This document shows, piece after piece, positions 1 to 6,026 of a stretch of 6,176 nt of DNA. Location: positions 1 to 6,176 of the forward strand of contig JABDPD010000082.1 in assembly GCA_013042895.1 (NCBI GenBank). Direction: 5' to 3'. The notes beneath the pieces were generated by a model that saw only the letters and a list, made by a program, of their open reading frames with translations, was not told the DNA's origin and searched no databases. Numbering within the stretch: position 1 is the stretch's first letter; each line of letters starts with the position of its first letter. Both the position numbers and the translations under genes were made by a program. The DNA comes from Boseongicola sp. (lineage in GTDB: Bacteria > Pseudomonadota > Alphaproteobacteria > Rhodobacterales > Rhodobacteraceae).

Positions 1-1
1 G

Positions 2-49
2 GCCGAAGCAATCCGCTCGAGGATCGTCTGGCCCGAAGATGAGGCTTAG
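2..49 (+). CDS. Possible 3' end of an unidentified plus-strand gene (partial)
   Basis: Read from base 2, this frame is open for 15 codons from the window edge and ends at TAG 47-49, with C-terminal residues AEAIRSRIVWPEDEA. It would converge on the small lipoprotein gene, whose stop lies 10 bases further on, which fits the tight packing seen elsewhere in the window. The codons look plausible for a real gene of this genome. I do not recognise the family, and 15 residues are too few to assign a function. Two minus-strand frames are also open across these bases but show no ATG start, so a plus-strand gene end is the better reading. The call is tentative. Confidence 0.35.
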   Translation, partial: AEAIRSRIVWPEDEA

Positions 50-59
50 TTCTGGTAAG

Positions 60-344
60 TCAGGCAGCCGTGCCGGTTTCCTGGAAGATCTCCGGCTCAG
101 AGCGGCGCTGACCTTCGTTCACGCAAATAGCGTCCGCGGTTGAGACCGTCATGCCTTCGGGTCGATCAATCGCTCGATCCCATATGACGAGGTCACGAGT
201 GTAGAGCTGGCAAGTCACAACGCCGATGGGCGTTTCAACATTCACGGGTTCGGACTCGTAGGATTCTGGCGATATGCAGGCCGATCGCGTCACGGCTAAC
301 AGAGCCAAAATGGGAGCTTTGCTGTTGGTCAATGTGGCAAGCAT
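60..344 (-). CDS. Small secreted or lipoprotein-like protein of unknown function, downstream of moaA
   Basis: This 94-residue protein begins with a short export signal: Lys9, then a hydrophobic stretch from about 10 to 18, then RSAC with Cys23 as the likely lipidated residue. The lipobox is imperfect because position -3 is Arg20 instead of Leu or another aliphatic residue. The mature part holds YESEP (29-33), TCQLY (44-48), IWDRAIDRP (54-62) and ADAIC (70-74). Cys45 and Cys74 could form a disulfide in the periplasm. I recall similar small proteins with the TCQLYT and WDRA-DRP motifs in Rhodobacteraceae, without known function. ATG 342-344 is preceded by a weak GAGAG about 10 bases upstream. 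The gene starts 26 bases after the moaA stop on the same strand, so it is probably cotranscribed with moaA. Adjacency alone does not tie it to molybdenum cofactor synthesis. Confidence 0.72.
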   Translation of the reverse strand: MLATLTNSKAPILALLAVTRSACISPESYESEPVNVETPIGVVTCQLYTRDLVIWDRAIDRPEGMTVSTADAICVNEGQRRSEPEIFQETGTAA

Positions 345-370
345 TCGTTGGGTTCTCTCGTTTACCTTCG

Positions 371-1381
371 TTAACCGCCAGTATGGGACATGTGACGCGA
401 CACCTGTCCGTCAGCTTGTTGCCGGGAGTAATCAAAATCATGACCCCTTGGTTTCAGACTGATGGCAGCGCGAATGGCGTTTTCCAACGCGACGTTGCTG
501 TTGGGGTCGGAGCGCAATGGACTTCGTAAATCGGCGTTATCTTCTTGTCCGAGACACATGAACAATTCACCTGTACAGGTCAGGCGCACGCGATTGCAGC
601 TTTCGCAGAAATTGTGGGTGAGGGGTGTGATGAAGCCGATCTGCTGGCCTGTCTCGTCAAGACGAACATACCGCGCAGGACCACCTGTCCGATGGGCCAA
701 TTCCGTCAATGTGTAGGATTGAGCAAGTCGCGCCTGCAAATCCTTAAGGCTCCAGTACTGGCCTACACGATCTTCGCCGCCGAGGTCGCCCATCGGCATG
801 ACCTCGATAAACGTGAGGTCCATGTCCCGGCTGGCGCACCACTCGGTCAGCGTGAAGAGTTCATCTTCATTAAAACCCTTCAACGCCACTGTGTTGATCT
901 TCACACGCAGTCCTGCGGCTTGTGCCGCGTCAATTCCGCGAAGGACCTGCGGCAGTCGTCCCCAGCGGGTCACGCGGGCAAACTTGGACTCATCCAGCGT
1001 GTCGAGGGAGACATTAATTCGGCGGACACCGGCCGCATAAAGGTCCTTGGCAAAACGTTCTAGCTGGCTGCCGTTTGTGGTGATGGTAATCTCGCTTAGA
1101 TCGCCGCTTTCAAGGTGTCGGGTCATTGACCTAAAAAAGGTCATGATCTCTCGCCGTACCAAGGGCTCACCGCCCGTAATGCGCAATTTTCGCACTCCAA
1201 GACTGACAAAGGTGGAGCACATTCGGTCCAGCTCCTCGAGAGTCAAAAGCTCTTTCTTGGGTAGAAAGGTCATGTTCTCGGACATGCAGTAAACGCATCG
1301 GAAGTCACAGCGATCAGTCACTGAGACTCGAAGGTAGGTGATTGCGCGTGCAAAGGGGTCAATGAGAGGTGCCGTTTCCAT
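371..1381 (-). CDS. moaA: GTP 3',8-cyclase MoaA (molybdenum cofactor synthesis)
   Basis: MoaA is a cytoplasmic radical SAM enzyme that converts GTP to 3',8-cyclo-7,8-dihydro-GTP, which MoaC turns into cyclic pyranopterin monophosphate, the first stable Moco intermediate. The 336-residue protein matches the family length. Visible motifs are the N-terminal [4Fe-4S] site CDFRCVYC (Cys25, Cys29, Cys32), the SAM-binding GGEP (70-73), the C-terminal cluster site Cys259, Cys262 and Cys276 in the CX2CX13C spacing of MoaA, and the terminal Gly-Gly needed for activity. The frame is open 84 codons further upstream to 1633, but that extension lacks MoaA similarity and runs across the divergent lipoprotein gene, so I chose Met at 1379-1381. 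No Shine-Dalgarno sequence precedes this ATG. No moaB, moaC, moaD, moaE or mobA gene is in view. It probably forms a two-gene unit with the small lipoprotein gene downstream. Confidence 0.97.
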   Translation of the reverse strand: METAPLIDPFARAITYLRVSVTDRCDFRCVYCMSENMTFLPKKELLTLEELDRMCSTFVSLGVRKLRITGGEPLVRREIMTFFRSMTRHLESGDLSEITITTNGSQLERFAKDLYAAGVRRINVSLDTLDESKFARVTRWGRLPQVLRGIDAAQAAGLRVKINTVALKGFNEDELFTLTEWCASRDMDLTFIEVMPMGDLGGEDRVGQYWSLKDLQARLAQSYTLTELAHRTGGPARYVRLDETGQQIGFITPLTHNFCESCNRVRLTCTGELFMCLGQEDNADLRSPLRSDPNSNVALENAIRAAISLKPRGHDFDYSRQQADGQVSRHMSHTGG

Positions 1382-1407
1382 GTTAAAGAGGGTAAGATGC
1401 GGTGGCG

Positions 1408-1423
1408 GGGGCCGCAAGGTCCC
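1408..1423 (+). other. GC-rich hairpin with GCAA tetraloop in the divergent spacer
   Basis: As plus-strand RNA, GGGGCC (1408-1413) pairs with GGUCCC (1418-1423) as six pairs including one G-U, closed by a GCAA loop (1414-1417), which is a GNRA tetraloop. It would lie in the leader of the lipoprotein gene, about 39 bases before its ATG, if transcription starts upstream of it. No U-run follows, so it is not a normal intrinsic terminator. On the minus strand the loop is UUGC and the stem contains an A-C mismatch, so the plus strand is the better fit. A chance hairpin in GC-rich sequence is possible. Confidence 0.3.
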
Positions 1424-1448
1424 GATGATCGATTGGCGTTGAAATAAT

Positions 1449-1454
1449 GAGAGG
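1449..1454 (+). promoter_or_regulatory. Ribosome binding site of the 147-residue lipoprotein gene
   Basis: GAGAGG lies 8 bases before ATG 1463-1465, a good Shine-Dalgarno match at normal spacing. With the complete signal peptide that follows, it fixes the start of this gene. It also argues against reading the upstream extension of moaA on the opposite strand as coding. Confidence 0.7.
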
Positions 1455-1462
1455 TTAACGCG

Positions 1463-1906
1463 ATGCGGTGCGGTTTTGGACTTGTGTTTGCGGTTGCCCT
1501 GGCAGCCTGCACCCTGCCGACCGAAGCAGAGGTAGAGGCCCCTGAAGCCGTCGAAATCGCCGCTCTGGACGCACCTTCGCCACCACCGGAAGCGCGTCGT
1601 GCCGATGAGTTTGACACCACGACCGAAGAGCAACGTAAGGCGGCCCTAGATCCCGCCGAAAATGGCGTTTTGATCGGACGAGCCGTCCTGACATTGGGGG
1701 ACCCTGGCAGAGCTGGGTTTTGGGTGGAAAGCGAACTGGTATCGCAAGCCAGTGAAGGGCGCATCGAGCTTGAAGATGGTGGCAAGAGCATCGAGGTGGC
1801 CCTTTTACCAACCTCGGGAAGTGGCCGTATTTCACTGGCGGCGCTGCGGCTCTTGGAGGTTCCATTGACCGCCATTGTAGAGGTGGATGTATTTGAAAAT
1901 CAATGA
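1463..1906 (+). CDS. Lipoprotein of unknown function, Rhodobacterales type
   Basis: This 147-residue protein has a clean lipoprotein signal: Arg2, a hydrophobic core from about 5 to 15, and the lipobox LAAC with Cys16 lipidated. A Pro-, Ala- and Glu-rich linker (about 17-50) containing SPPP follows. The rest looks like a compact domain with [10 protein letters not shown] (48-57), [11 protein letters not shown] (77-87) and [16 protein letters not shown] (120-135). I recall this pattern ([25 protein letters not shown]) in proteins of Rhodobacteraceae that databases sometimes name D-galactarate dehydratase. That name should not be trusted, because no enzyme motif is visible and the protein is predicted to be exported. 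The last 20 bases overlap the first codons of the acyl-CoA synthetase gene in another frame, so the two are probably cotranscribed and translationally coupled. Where it acts, inner or outer membrane, is not certain; the +2 residue is Thr, not Asp, which leans towards the outer membrane. Confidence 0.85.
   Translation: MRCGFGLVFAVALAACTLPTEAEVEAPEAVEIAALDAPSPPPEARRADEFDTTTEEQRKAALDPAENGVLIGRAVLTLGDPGRAGFWVESELVSQASEGRIELEDGGKSIEVALLPTSGSGRISLAALRLLEVPLTAIVEVDVFENQ
1880..1883 (+). promoter_or_regulatory. Ribosome binding site that bears on the synthetase start
   Basis: GAGG at 1880-1883, inside the end of the lipoprotein gene, is the only good Shine-Dalgarno match near the synthetase start. 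It lies just 3 bases before ATG 1887, which is very close, but 9 bases before the in-frame TTG at 1893-1895, an ideal distance. The true start could therefore be either codon. The two proteins would differ by two residues. Confidence 0.4.
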
Positions 1907-3521
1907 GTTGAATACCCTCCCCCGCGGAGATTGGGGCACGGTAAACCGTAACTTCAAATGGTCGGTTCCAGCCGATTTCTCAATGGCCCAGGCATGCTGT
2001 GATGGTTGGGCAGATTTTGATCCCAATCGCACAGCGATCATTGACTTGGCCGAGGATGGAACGCGAGCTGTCTGGAGCTATAGGGCATTGAAAGACGCAT
2101 CCGATCGGTTGGCAGCGGCGATGCAACACGCGGGCGTTACGACGGGGGATCGCGTGGCGATCTTACTGTCACAGTGCCCCGAGGTTATGGTCGCACAATT
2201 CGCCGCCATGAAGCTCGGAGCAATTGTTTTGCCGCTGTTCACGTTGTTTGGCGAAGATGCGCTCGCCTATCGCCTCGCCGACAGCGGCGCGGTGTTGGCG
2301 GTGACGGATAAGGCGCATCTGGACAAGCTCGTGAGCGCAGGCGCGGGAACCGCGCTTCACACCATCGTGACAAAAGGCGGGGCCTCGGCTGAAGGTGCGC
2401 CTACAATAGTGTCGTGGGATGACGCGATGTGCACATCTTCGGGCGCTTTCCAAAAGACGCAGGTTGGGGCTGATGATCCGGCGGTTTTGATTTACACGAG
2501 CGGCACGACGGGAGCGCCGAAAGGGGCGTTGCACGCGCATCGTTTTCTGCTCGGCCATCTCCCTTCTGTGGAAATGGTTTTGGAGCGACCACGAGCGGGC
2601 GATGTTGGTTGGACGCCGGCTGACTGGGCGTGGATTGGCGGGCTGATGGATTTGGCTATGCCAACGCTCTATTTCGGATTGCCACTGGTGTCGCAGCGCA
2701 TGCGAAAGTTCGATCCCGACGCTGCTTTTCGACTGATCCGAAATGAAAAGGTTTCCATCATGTTTCTGCCTCCCACGGCACTGAAATTGATGCGGCAAAC
2801 AAAGGTACCGAAGGGGCTGTCAACGCGGGCCATCGGCTCGGGCGGTGAGAGCTTGGGGGCGGATTTGCTGGCTTGGGGAGTTAACGAGTTATGTGCGCCA
2901 ATCAACGAACTTTATGGTCAGACAGAATGCAATCTTGTGGTGTCATCCAGTGCAGGATTGGGAGTCTCAAAACCCGGAACGATGGGGCGCGCGGTGCCGG
3001 GGCACGAGGTTACGGTTATTGATGAGGGTGGCAATCAGGTTTCGACCGGTGAAGTTGGCGAGATCGCGGTGAGGCGAGGTGATCCGGTCATGTTCTTCGG
3101 CTACTGGAACCTGCCTGAGAAAACAAAGGACAAGTTTTTGGGTGATTGGTTGCGGACCGGCGATCTAGGGCGCCAAGACGACGACGGGTATCTGACGTAT
3201 GTGGGACGCGATGACGACATCATCACTTCGGCCGGCTATAGAATTGGACCTACAGAGATTGAAAATTGTCTCATCGGAGACCCCGATGTGGTTAATGCGG
3301 CAGCCGTCGGAGTGCCTGATCCGGTCCGAACGGAAATTGTAAAAGCGTTTGTTGTCCTGCGTGATGGTGTCTCACCAGAAGGGATCAGCGAGCGGTTGGG
3401 TCAACGTGTACGCGACCGTGTTAGCCCACACGTTGCTCCGAGAGCAGTAGAATTTGTCGATGCGCTGCCGGTGACTGCAACGGGCAAAGTGATGCGGCGC
3501 GTGCTTCGCGAACGAGGATGA
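1887..3521 (+). CDS. AMP-forming acyl-CoA synthetase (acetyl-CoA synthetase-like, substrate unknown)
   Basis: This 544-residue cytoplasmic enzyme of the ANL adenylating superfamily should activate a carboxylic acid with ATP to an acyl-adenylate and then transfer it to CoA. Core motifs are intact: the phosphate-binding loop YTSGTTGAPKG (203-213), the aromatic stretch WTPADWAWIGG (242-252), YGQTE (343-347), TGD with Asp426 for ATP ribose binding, GRDDDI (440-445) with hinge residue Asp443, GYRIGPTEIE (450-459), and the C-terminal catalytic Lys534 in TGKVMRR. It is shorter than true acetyl-CoA synthetases (about 650 residues) and resembles the short- or medium-chain acyl-CoA ligases common in alphaproteobacteria; the acid cannot be named from sequence. 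The gene overlaps the lipoprotein gene by 20 bases. The start is either ATG 1887 or TTG 1893. It ends 10 bases before the convergent alkD stop. Confidence 0.93.
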   Translation: MYLKINELNTLPRGDWGTVNRNFKWSVPADFSMAQACCDGWADFDPNRTAIIDLAEDGTRAVWSYRALKDASDRLAAAMQHAGVTTGDRVAILLSQCPEVMVAQFAAMKLGAIVLPLFTLFGEDALAYRLADSGAVLAVTDKAHLDKLVSAGAGTALHTIVTKGGASAEGAPTIVSWDDAMCTSSGAFQKTQVGADDPAVLIYTSGTTGAPKGALHAHRFLLGHLPSVEMVLERPRAGDVGWTPADWAWIGGLMDLAMPTLYFGLPLVSQRMRKFDPDAAFRLIRNEKVSIMFLPPTALKLMRQTKVPKGLSTRAIGSGGESLGADLLAWGVNELCAPINELYGQTECNLVVSSSAGLGVSKPGTMGRAVPGHEVTVIDEGGNQVSTGEVGEIAVRRGDPVMFFGYWNLPEKTKDKFLGDWLRTGDLGRQDDDGYLTYVGRDDDIITSAGYRIGPTEIENCLIGDPDVVNAAAVGVPDPVRTEIVKAFVVLRDGVSPEGISERLGQRVRDRVSPHVAPRAVEFVDALPVTATGKVMRRVLRERG

Positions 3522-3531
3522 CAATTCGTGC

Positions 3532-4212
3532 TTAGGGCAGAAGCCTTGCAGCCTCTTTTCGGGCGAAAGGCTTCATATACTTTCCGTGAGCTTCAAGGAA
3601 TGCGCGGGTGCGTTCGGGGTCGCGTTTTGAAAGGTCTCTCAGCCACCATGCGATTGCTTTTTGAATGAACCATTCGGTGTCCTCGACGTAGCCGGCCGCC
3701 CACTCTAGGATGCGCTCGCGCTGTGCCAATTCATCGGATTTTGGGAAGCGGTTTTTCGTCCAGGGCAGGGTCATGACCAGAGCGGCGCGGCGTGTCCACA
3801 TATGCTCGGACCGCGTCCACGGTTCGATGTCATCGAGTCGGCTTGGGTCCCAAGTCAAACGCTTTTGACCGGCGATTGATACGTGATCAGCGATGGCCCA
3901 AGCGTCAAAATCGGGGACCCAAGATTGGATCAAGCTCCAAGCACCGGAATCGTCTGGACGTATGCGGGCTTGGGTCAACAATTTCGCGGCCGCGACTCGG
4001 GCTTCGTGGATATTGGTCTCCCAAAGTTCGGCGCAAAGAGTGAGTCGTGGGCCAAGTTCGAGAGATTTGCGCCATTCTTTGGTGCATGAATCTATCGTTG
4101 GATTTGCAACACCGAGGTATGCGCGGTCGATCTTGTGGTAACGCGCCATTTCTTTGGATTTCTCAGCATCGGCCGTTTTCCCAAGGTCCGTGAGAGCGTC
4201 TGCAAGGTTCAT
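3532..4212 (-). CDS. AlkD-like DNA alkylation repair glycosylase
   Basis: This 226-residue protein matches the length and layout of the AlkD family, HEAT-like-repeat glycosylases that remove positively charged alkylated bases such as 3-methyladenine and 7-methylguanine without flipping the base. Family landmarks are YHKIDRAYLGV (25-35), IHEARVAAAKLL (68-79), the catalytic spacing Trp105-x3-Asp109 in DAWAIADHVS, the Arg-rich WTRRAA (139-144) and FIQKAIAWWLRDLSK (182-196), whose Trp189 corresponds to the DNA-contacting Trp187 of Bacillus cereus AlkD as I align it by eye. The catalytic Asp is present, so the enzyme is probably active. The ATG overlaps the glmS stop by 4 bases, and no Shine-Dalgarno sequence precedes it, so translation likely depends on ribosomes finishing glmS. 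I leave the symbol empty because AlkD and related HEAT-repeat subfamilies are easily confused. Confidence 0.9.
   Translation of the reverse strand: MNLADALTDLGKTADAEKSKEMARYHKIDRAYLGVANPTIDSCTKEWRKSLELGPRLTLCAELWETNIHEARVAAAKLLTQARIRPDDSGAWSLIQSWVPDFDAWAIADHVSIAGQKRLTWDPSRLDDIEPWTRSEHMWTRRAALVMTLPWTKNRFPKSDELAQRERILEWAAGYVEDTEWFIQKAIAWWLRDLSKRDPERTRAFLEAHGKYMKPFARKEAARLLP
4209..4212 (-). other. ATGA stop-start overlap of glmS and the alkD-like gene
   Basis: On the minus strand the four bases ATGA serve as the ATG of the glycosylase gene and contain the TGA stop of glmS. The codons before it encode the conserved GlmS end, KSVTVE, and offer no Shine-Dalgarno sequence. This is the usual layout for reinitiation by the terminating ribosome. 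Confidence 0.85.
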
Positions 4213-6023
4213 TCGACGGTTACTGATTTTGCAAGGTTGCGAGGTTGGTCGACGTCCGTACCCTTTGCGACAGCCGTATGATAGGCAATCAGTTGAGCCG
4301 GAATTGCATAGAGAATTGGCGCGAGCAGATCAGGAATTTCGGGCATTGTGATCACGGCCATCGTACCGTCGCCTGCTACCTTGGCTCCTGAGGTGTCGGT
4401 GACCAGAACTACTTTTCCGCCTCGCGCCATCACCTCTTGCATGTTGGACACCGTCTTGTCGAAGAGCGTGTCGCGAGGGGCAATTACGATGACGGGGACC
4501 GCGGGGTCAATCAGGGCGATTGGGCCGTGCTTCAGTTCTCCGCTGGCGTAGCCTTCAGCATGTATATAGCTGATTTCCTTCAGTTTTAGTGCACCTTCAA
4601 GCGCGATTGGATACATTTGTCCGCGACCCAGAAACAGAATGTCTCGTGCCTTTGAAAGATCTTGGGCAACCGTTGCAATGGCCTCGTTGGCATTCAGCGC
4701 TGACGAAATCCGTCCCGGCAAAGAACGCAAATCGCCAAGATAAGCCCGCACTTCTGTGTCAGGCAAAAGGTCACGATCCTGCGCGGCTTTCAGTGCCAAT
4801 GCGAGGAGAACCGTCAGTTGGCAGGTAAAAGCTTTTGTAGATGCGACACCAATCTCGGTGCCCGCAAGAATTGGAAGGGCGACGTCGCTTTCACGCGCGA
4901 TGGAGCTTTCGGCTACATTCACCACTGAAAGAATCTGCGCCTTCTCCGCGACGTGGCGGAGCGCTGCGAGCGTGTCGGCGGTTTCGCCAGATTGGGAGAC
5001 AAAAATCGCCAGCGTACGAGGGCCGATAGGAGGCGTGCGGTAACGGAATTCGGAGGCGATATCCACTTCGACAGGGATTTGAGCAAGCTTCTCAATCCAG
5101 TACTTCGCGGTCGCACAGGCAAGGTAGGCTGTGCCGCATGCAACCATGATAATACGGTCAATTTGACTGAAATCCGGCGTATTTTCTGGCAATGCGAGGC
5201 CGTCGTTTGTGACGTAGTGCTTGATGGCGTCAGCCAGAACGGTGGGCTGTTCTGCGATCTCTTTGGCCATGAAGTGCTTATGGCCACCTTTTTCTATTCG
5301 GGTGGTGTCGATCTGGATTTTGCGGGTGTCTCTATTTGCGCGTTTACCATTAGCATCAAAGATCGTGACGCCTTCTCGAGTGATTTCGGCGCGGTCACCT
5401 TCTTCCAAATAGGTGATCCGATCGGTCATTGTTGCCAGGGCGATGGCATCCGAGCCAAGGAACATTTCCCCGTCTCCGTGCCCGACAGCCAACGGAGACC
5501 CTTTGCGCGCCGCGACAATCAAATTGCTTTCGCCATCGAACAAAAATGCCAAGGCAAACGCTCCTTCAAGTCGGGCAATTGTTTGCTCGGCTGCGTCACG
5601 CGGAGCCAGTCCTTGATCAAGGAACGATTGTGCCAAAAGGGCGATGGTTTCAGTGTCAGTCTCGGTTTGCGCGGTGTAACCTTTTGATTCCAATTCCTCG
5701 CGGAGCGTTTTGAAATTTTCTATGATTCCATTGTGCACGACTGCAACTGGACCTGATTTGTGAGGGTGCGCGTTGGTGACGTTCGGGGCGCCATGGGTGG
5801 CCCAACGTGTGTGCCCAATGCCCGATTTTCCGGCTAACGGTTCATGAACGAGTAGGTCAGATAGGTTAACAAGCTTGCCAACGGCGCGACGACGTTCGAG
5901 CTTGCCTTCCGCGATTGTCGCAATGCCTGCACTGTCGTAACCGCGGTACTCCAGCCGTTTTAGGGCTTCAACGAGGGTCGGGGCCGCCTCGTGATTTCCG
6001 AGAATGCCAACGATGCCACACAT
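4209..6023 (-). CDS. glmS: Glutamine--fructose-6-phosphate aminotransferase (isomerizing)
   Basis: GlmS makes glucosamine 6-phosphate from fructose 6-phosphate and glutamine, the committed step to UDP-N-acetylglucosamine for peptidoglycan and lipopolysaccharide. The 604-residue protein is close to the 609 of E. coli. The N-terminal class II glutaminase domain (about 1-220) begins MCGIVG with nucleophile Cys2 exposed after Met removal, and has HTRWATHG (71-78), HNG (97-99) and Asp123. Two SIS sugar-isomerase domains follow, at about 285-420 with SQSGET (343-348), and about 455-590 with Lys480, Glu483 and His499 matching E. coli Lys485, Glu488 and His504. The end LAKSVTVE carries the conserved Lys599. 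AAAGG lies 7 bases before the ATG. It starts 3 bases after the glmU stop and overlaps alkD by 4. No glmS ribozyme is possible in that spacing, so control is probably at the glmU promoter or post-transcriptional. Confidence 0.98.
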   Translation of the reverse strand: MCGIVGILGNHEAAPTLVEALKRLEYRGYDSAGIATIAEGKLERRRAVGKLVNLSDLLVHEPLAGKSGIGHTRWATHGAPNVTNAHPHKSGPVAVVHNGIIENFKTLREELESKGYTAQTETDTETIALLAQSFLDQGLAPRDAAEQTIARLEGAFALAFLFDGESNLIVAARKGSPLAVGHGDGEMFLGSDAIALATMTDRITYLEEGDRAEITREGVTIFDANGKRANRDTRKIQIDTTRIEKGGHKHFMAKEIAEQPTVLADAIKHYVTNDGLALPENTPDFSQIDRIIMVACGTAYLACATAKYWIEKLAQIPVEVDIASEFRYRTPPIGPRTLAIFVSQSGETADTLAALRHVAEKAQILSVVNVAESSIARESDVALPILAGTEIGVASTKAFTCQLTVLLALALKAAQDRDLLPDTEVRAYLGDLRSLPGRISSALNANEAIATVAQDLSKARDILFLGRGQMYPIALEGALKLKEISYIHAEGYASGELKHGPIALIDPAVPVIVIAPRDTLFDKTVSNMQEVMARGGKVVLVTDTSGAKVAGDGTMAVITMPEIPDLLAPILYAIPAQLIAYHTAVAKGTDVDQPRNLAKSVTVE

Positions 6024-6026
6024 GAG

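Larger units (their letters stand above)
1382..1462. promoter_or_regulatory. Divergent intergenic region between moaA and the lipoprotein-synthetase pair
   Basis: These 81 bases separate two genes transcribed away from each other, so they should carry a promoter for each direction. I could not find a convincing -35/-10 pair on either strand. AATAAT at 1443-1448 resembles a -10 box but lies right against the ribosome binding site of the plus-strand gene, and no good -35 sits 17 bases before it. The spacer includes the GC-rich hairpin described separately. Part of either promoter may lie inside the opposite gene. Confidence 0.5.

Noticed and set aside
64..90. Inverted repeats (GGCA-TGCC and GCCGG-CCGGC) as a terminator for the left-edge gene
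   Set aside because: The stems are short, lie inside the coding end of the small exported protein, and are not followed by a proper T-run.
545..1063. Plus-strand open frame of 172 codons opposite moaA
   Set aside because: It is the antisense shadow of a strongly conserved enzyme and shows no motif of its own.
1443..1448. AATAAT as a -10 promoter box for the lipoprotein gene
   Set aside because: It touches the ribosome binding site, so a transcript from it would lose that site, and no -35 sequence is found at proper distance.
1382..1462. Molybdenum cofactor riboswitch before moaA
   Set aside because: The spacer is too short for the known motif, which is well over 100 bases, and the only hairpin with a GNRA loop is on the opposite strand.
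1382..1633. 84-codon N-terminal extension of moaA in the same frame
   Set aside because: It has no MoaA similarity, lies over the divergent lipoprotein gene with its good ribosome binding site and lipobox, and the 336-residue form already has family length.
1318..1875. Minus-strand open frames opposite the lipoprotein gene (185 and 136 residues)
   Set aside because: Low-complexity, Ser- and Arg-rich translations with no recognisable domain, antisense to a gene with a clear signal peptide.
2169..2798. Minus-strand open frame of 209 codons opposite the acyl-CoA synthetase
   Set aside because: Arg- and His-rich composition typical of a shadow frame, with no domain, while the plus strand carries all adenylation motifs.
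4953..5687. Plus-strand open frame of 244 codons opposite glmS
   Set aside because: Long only because stop codons are scarce antisense to this gene; Cys- and Arg-rich with no family resemblance.
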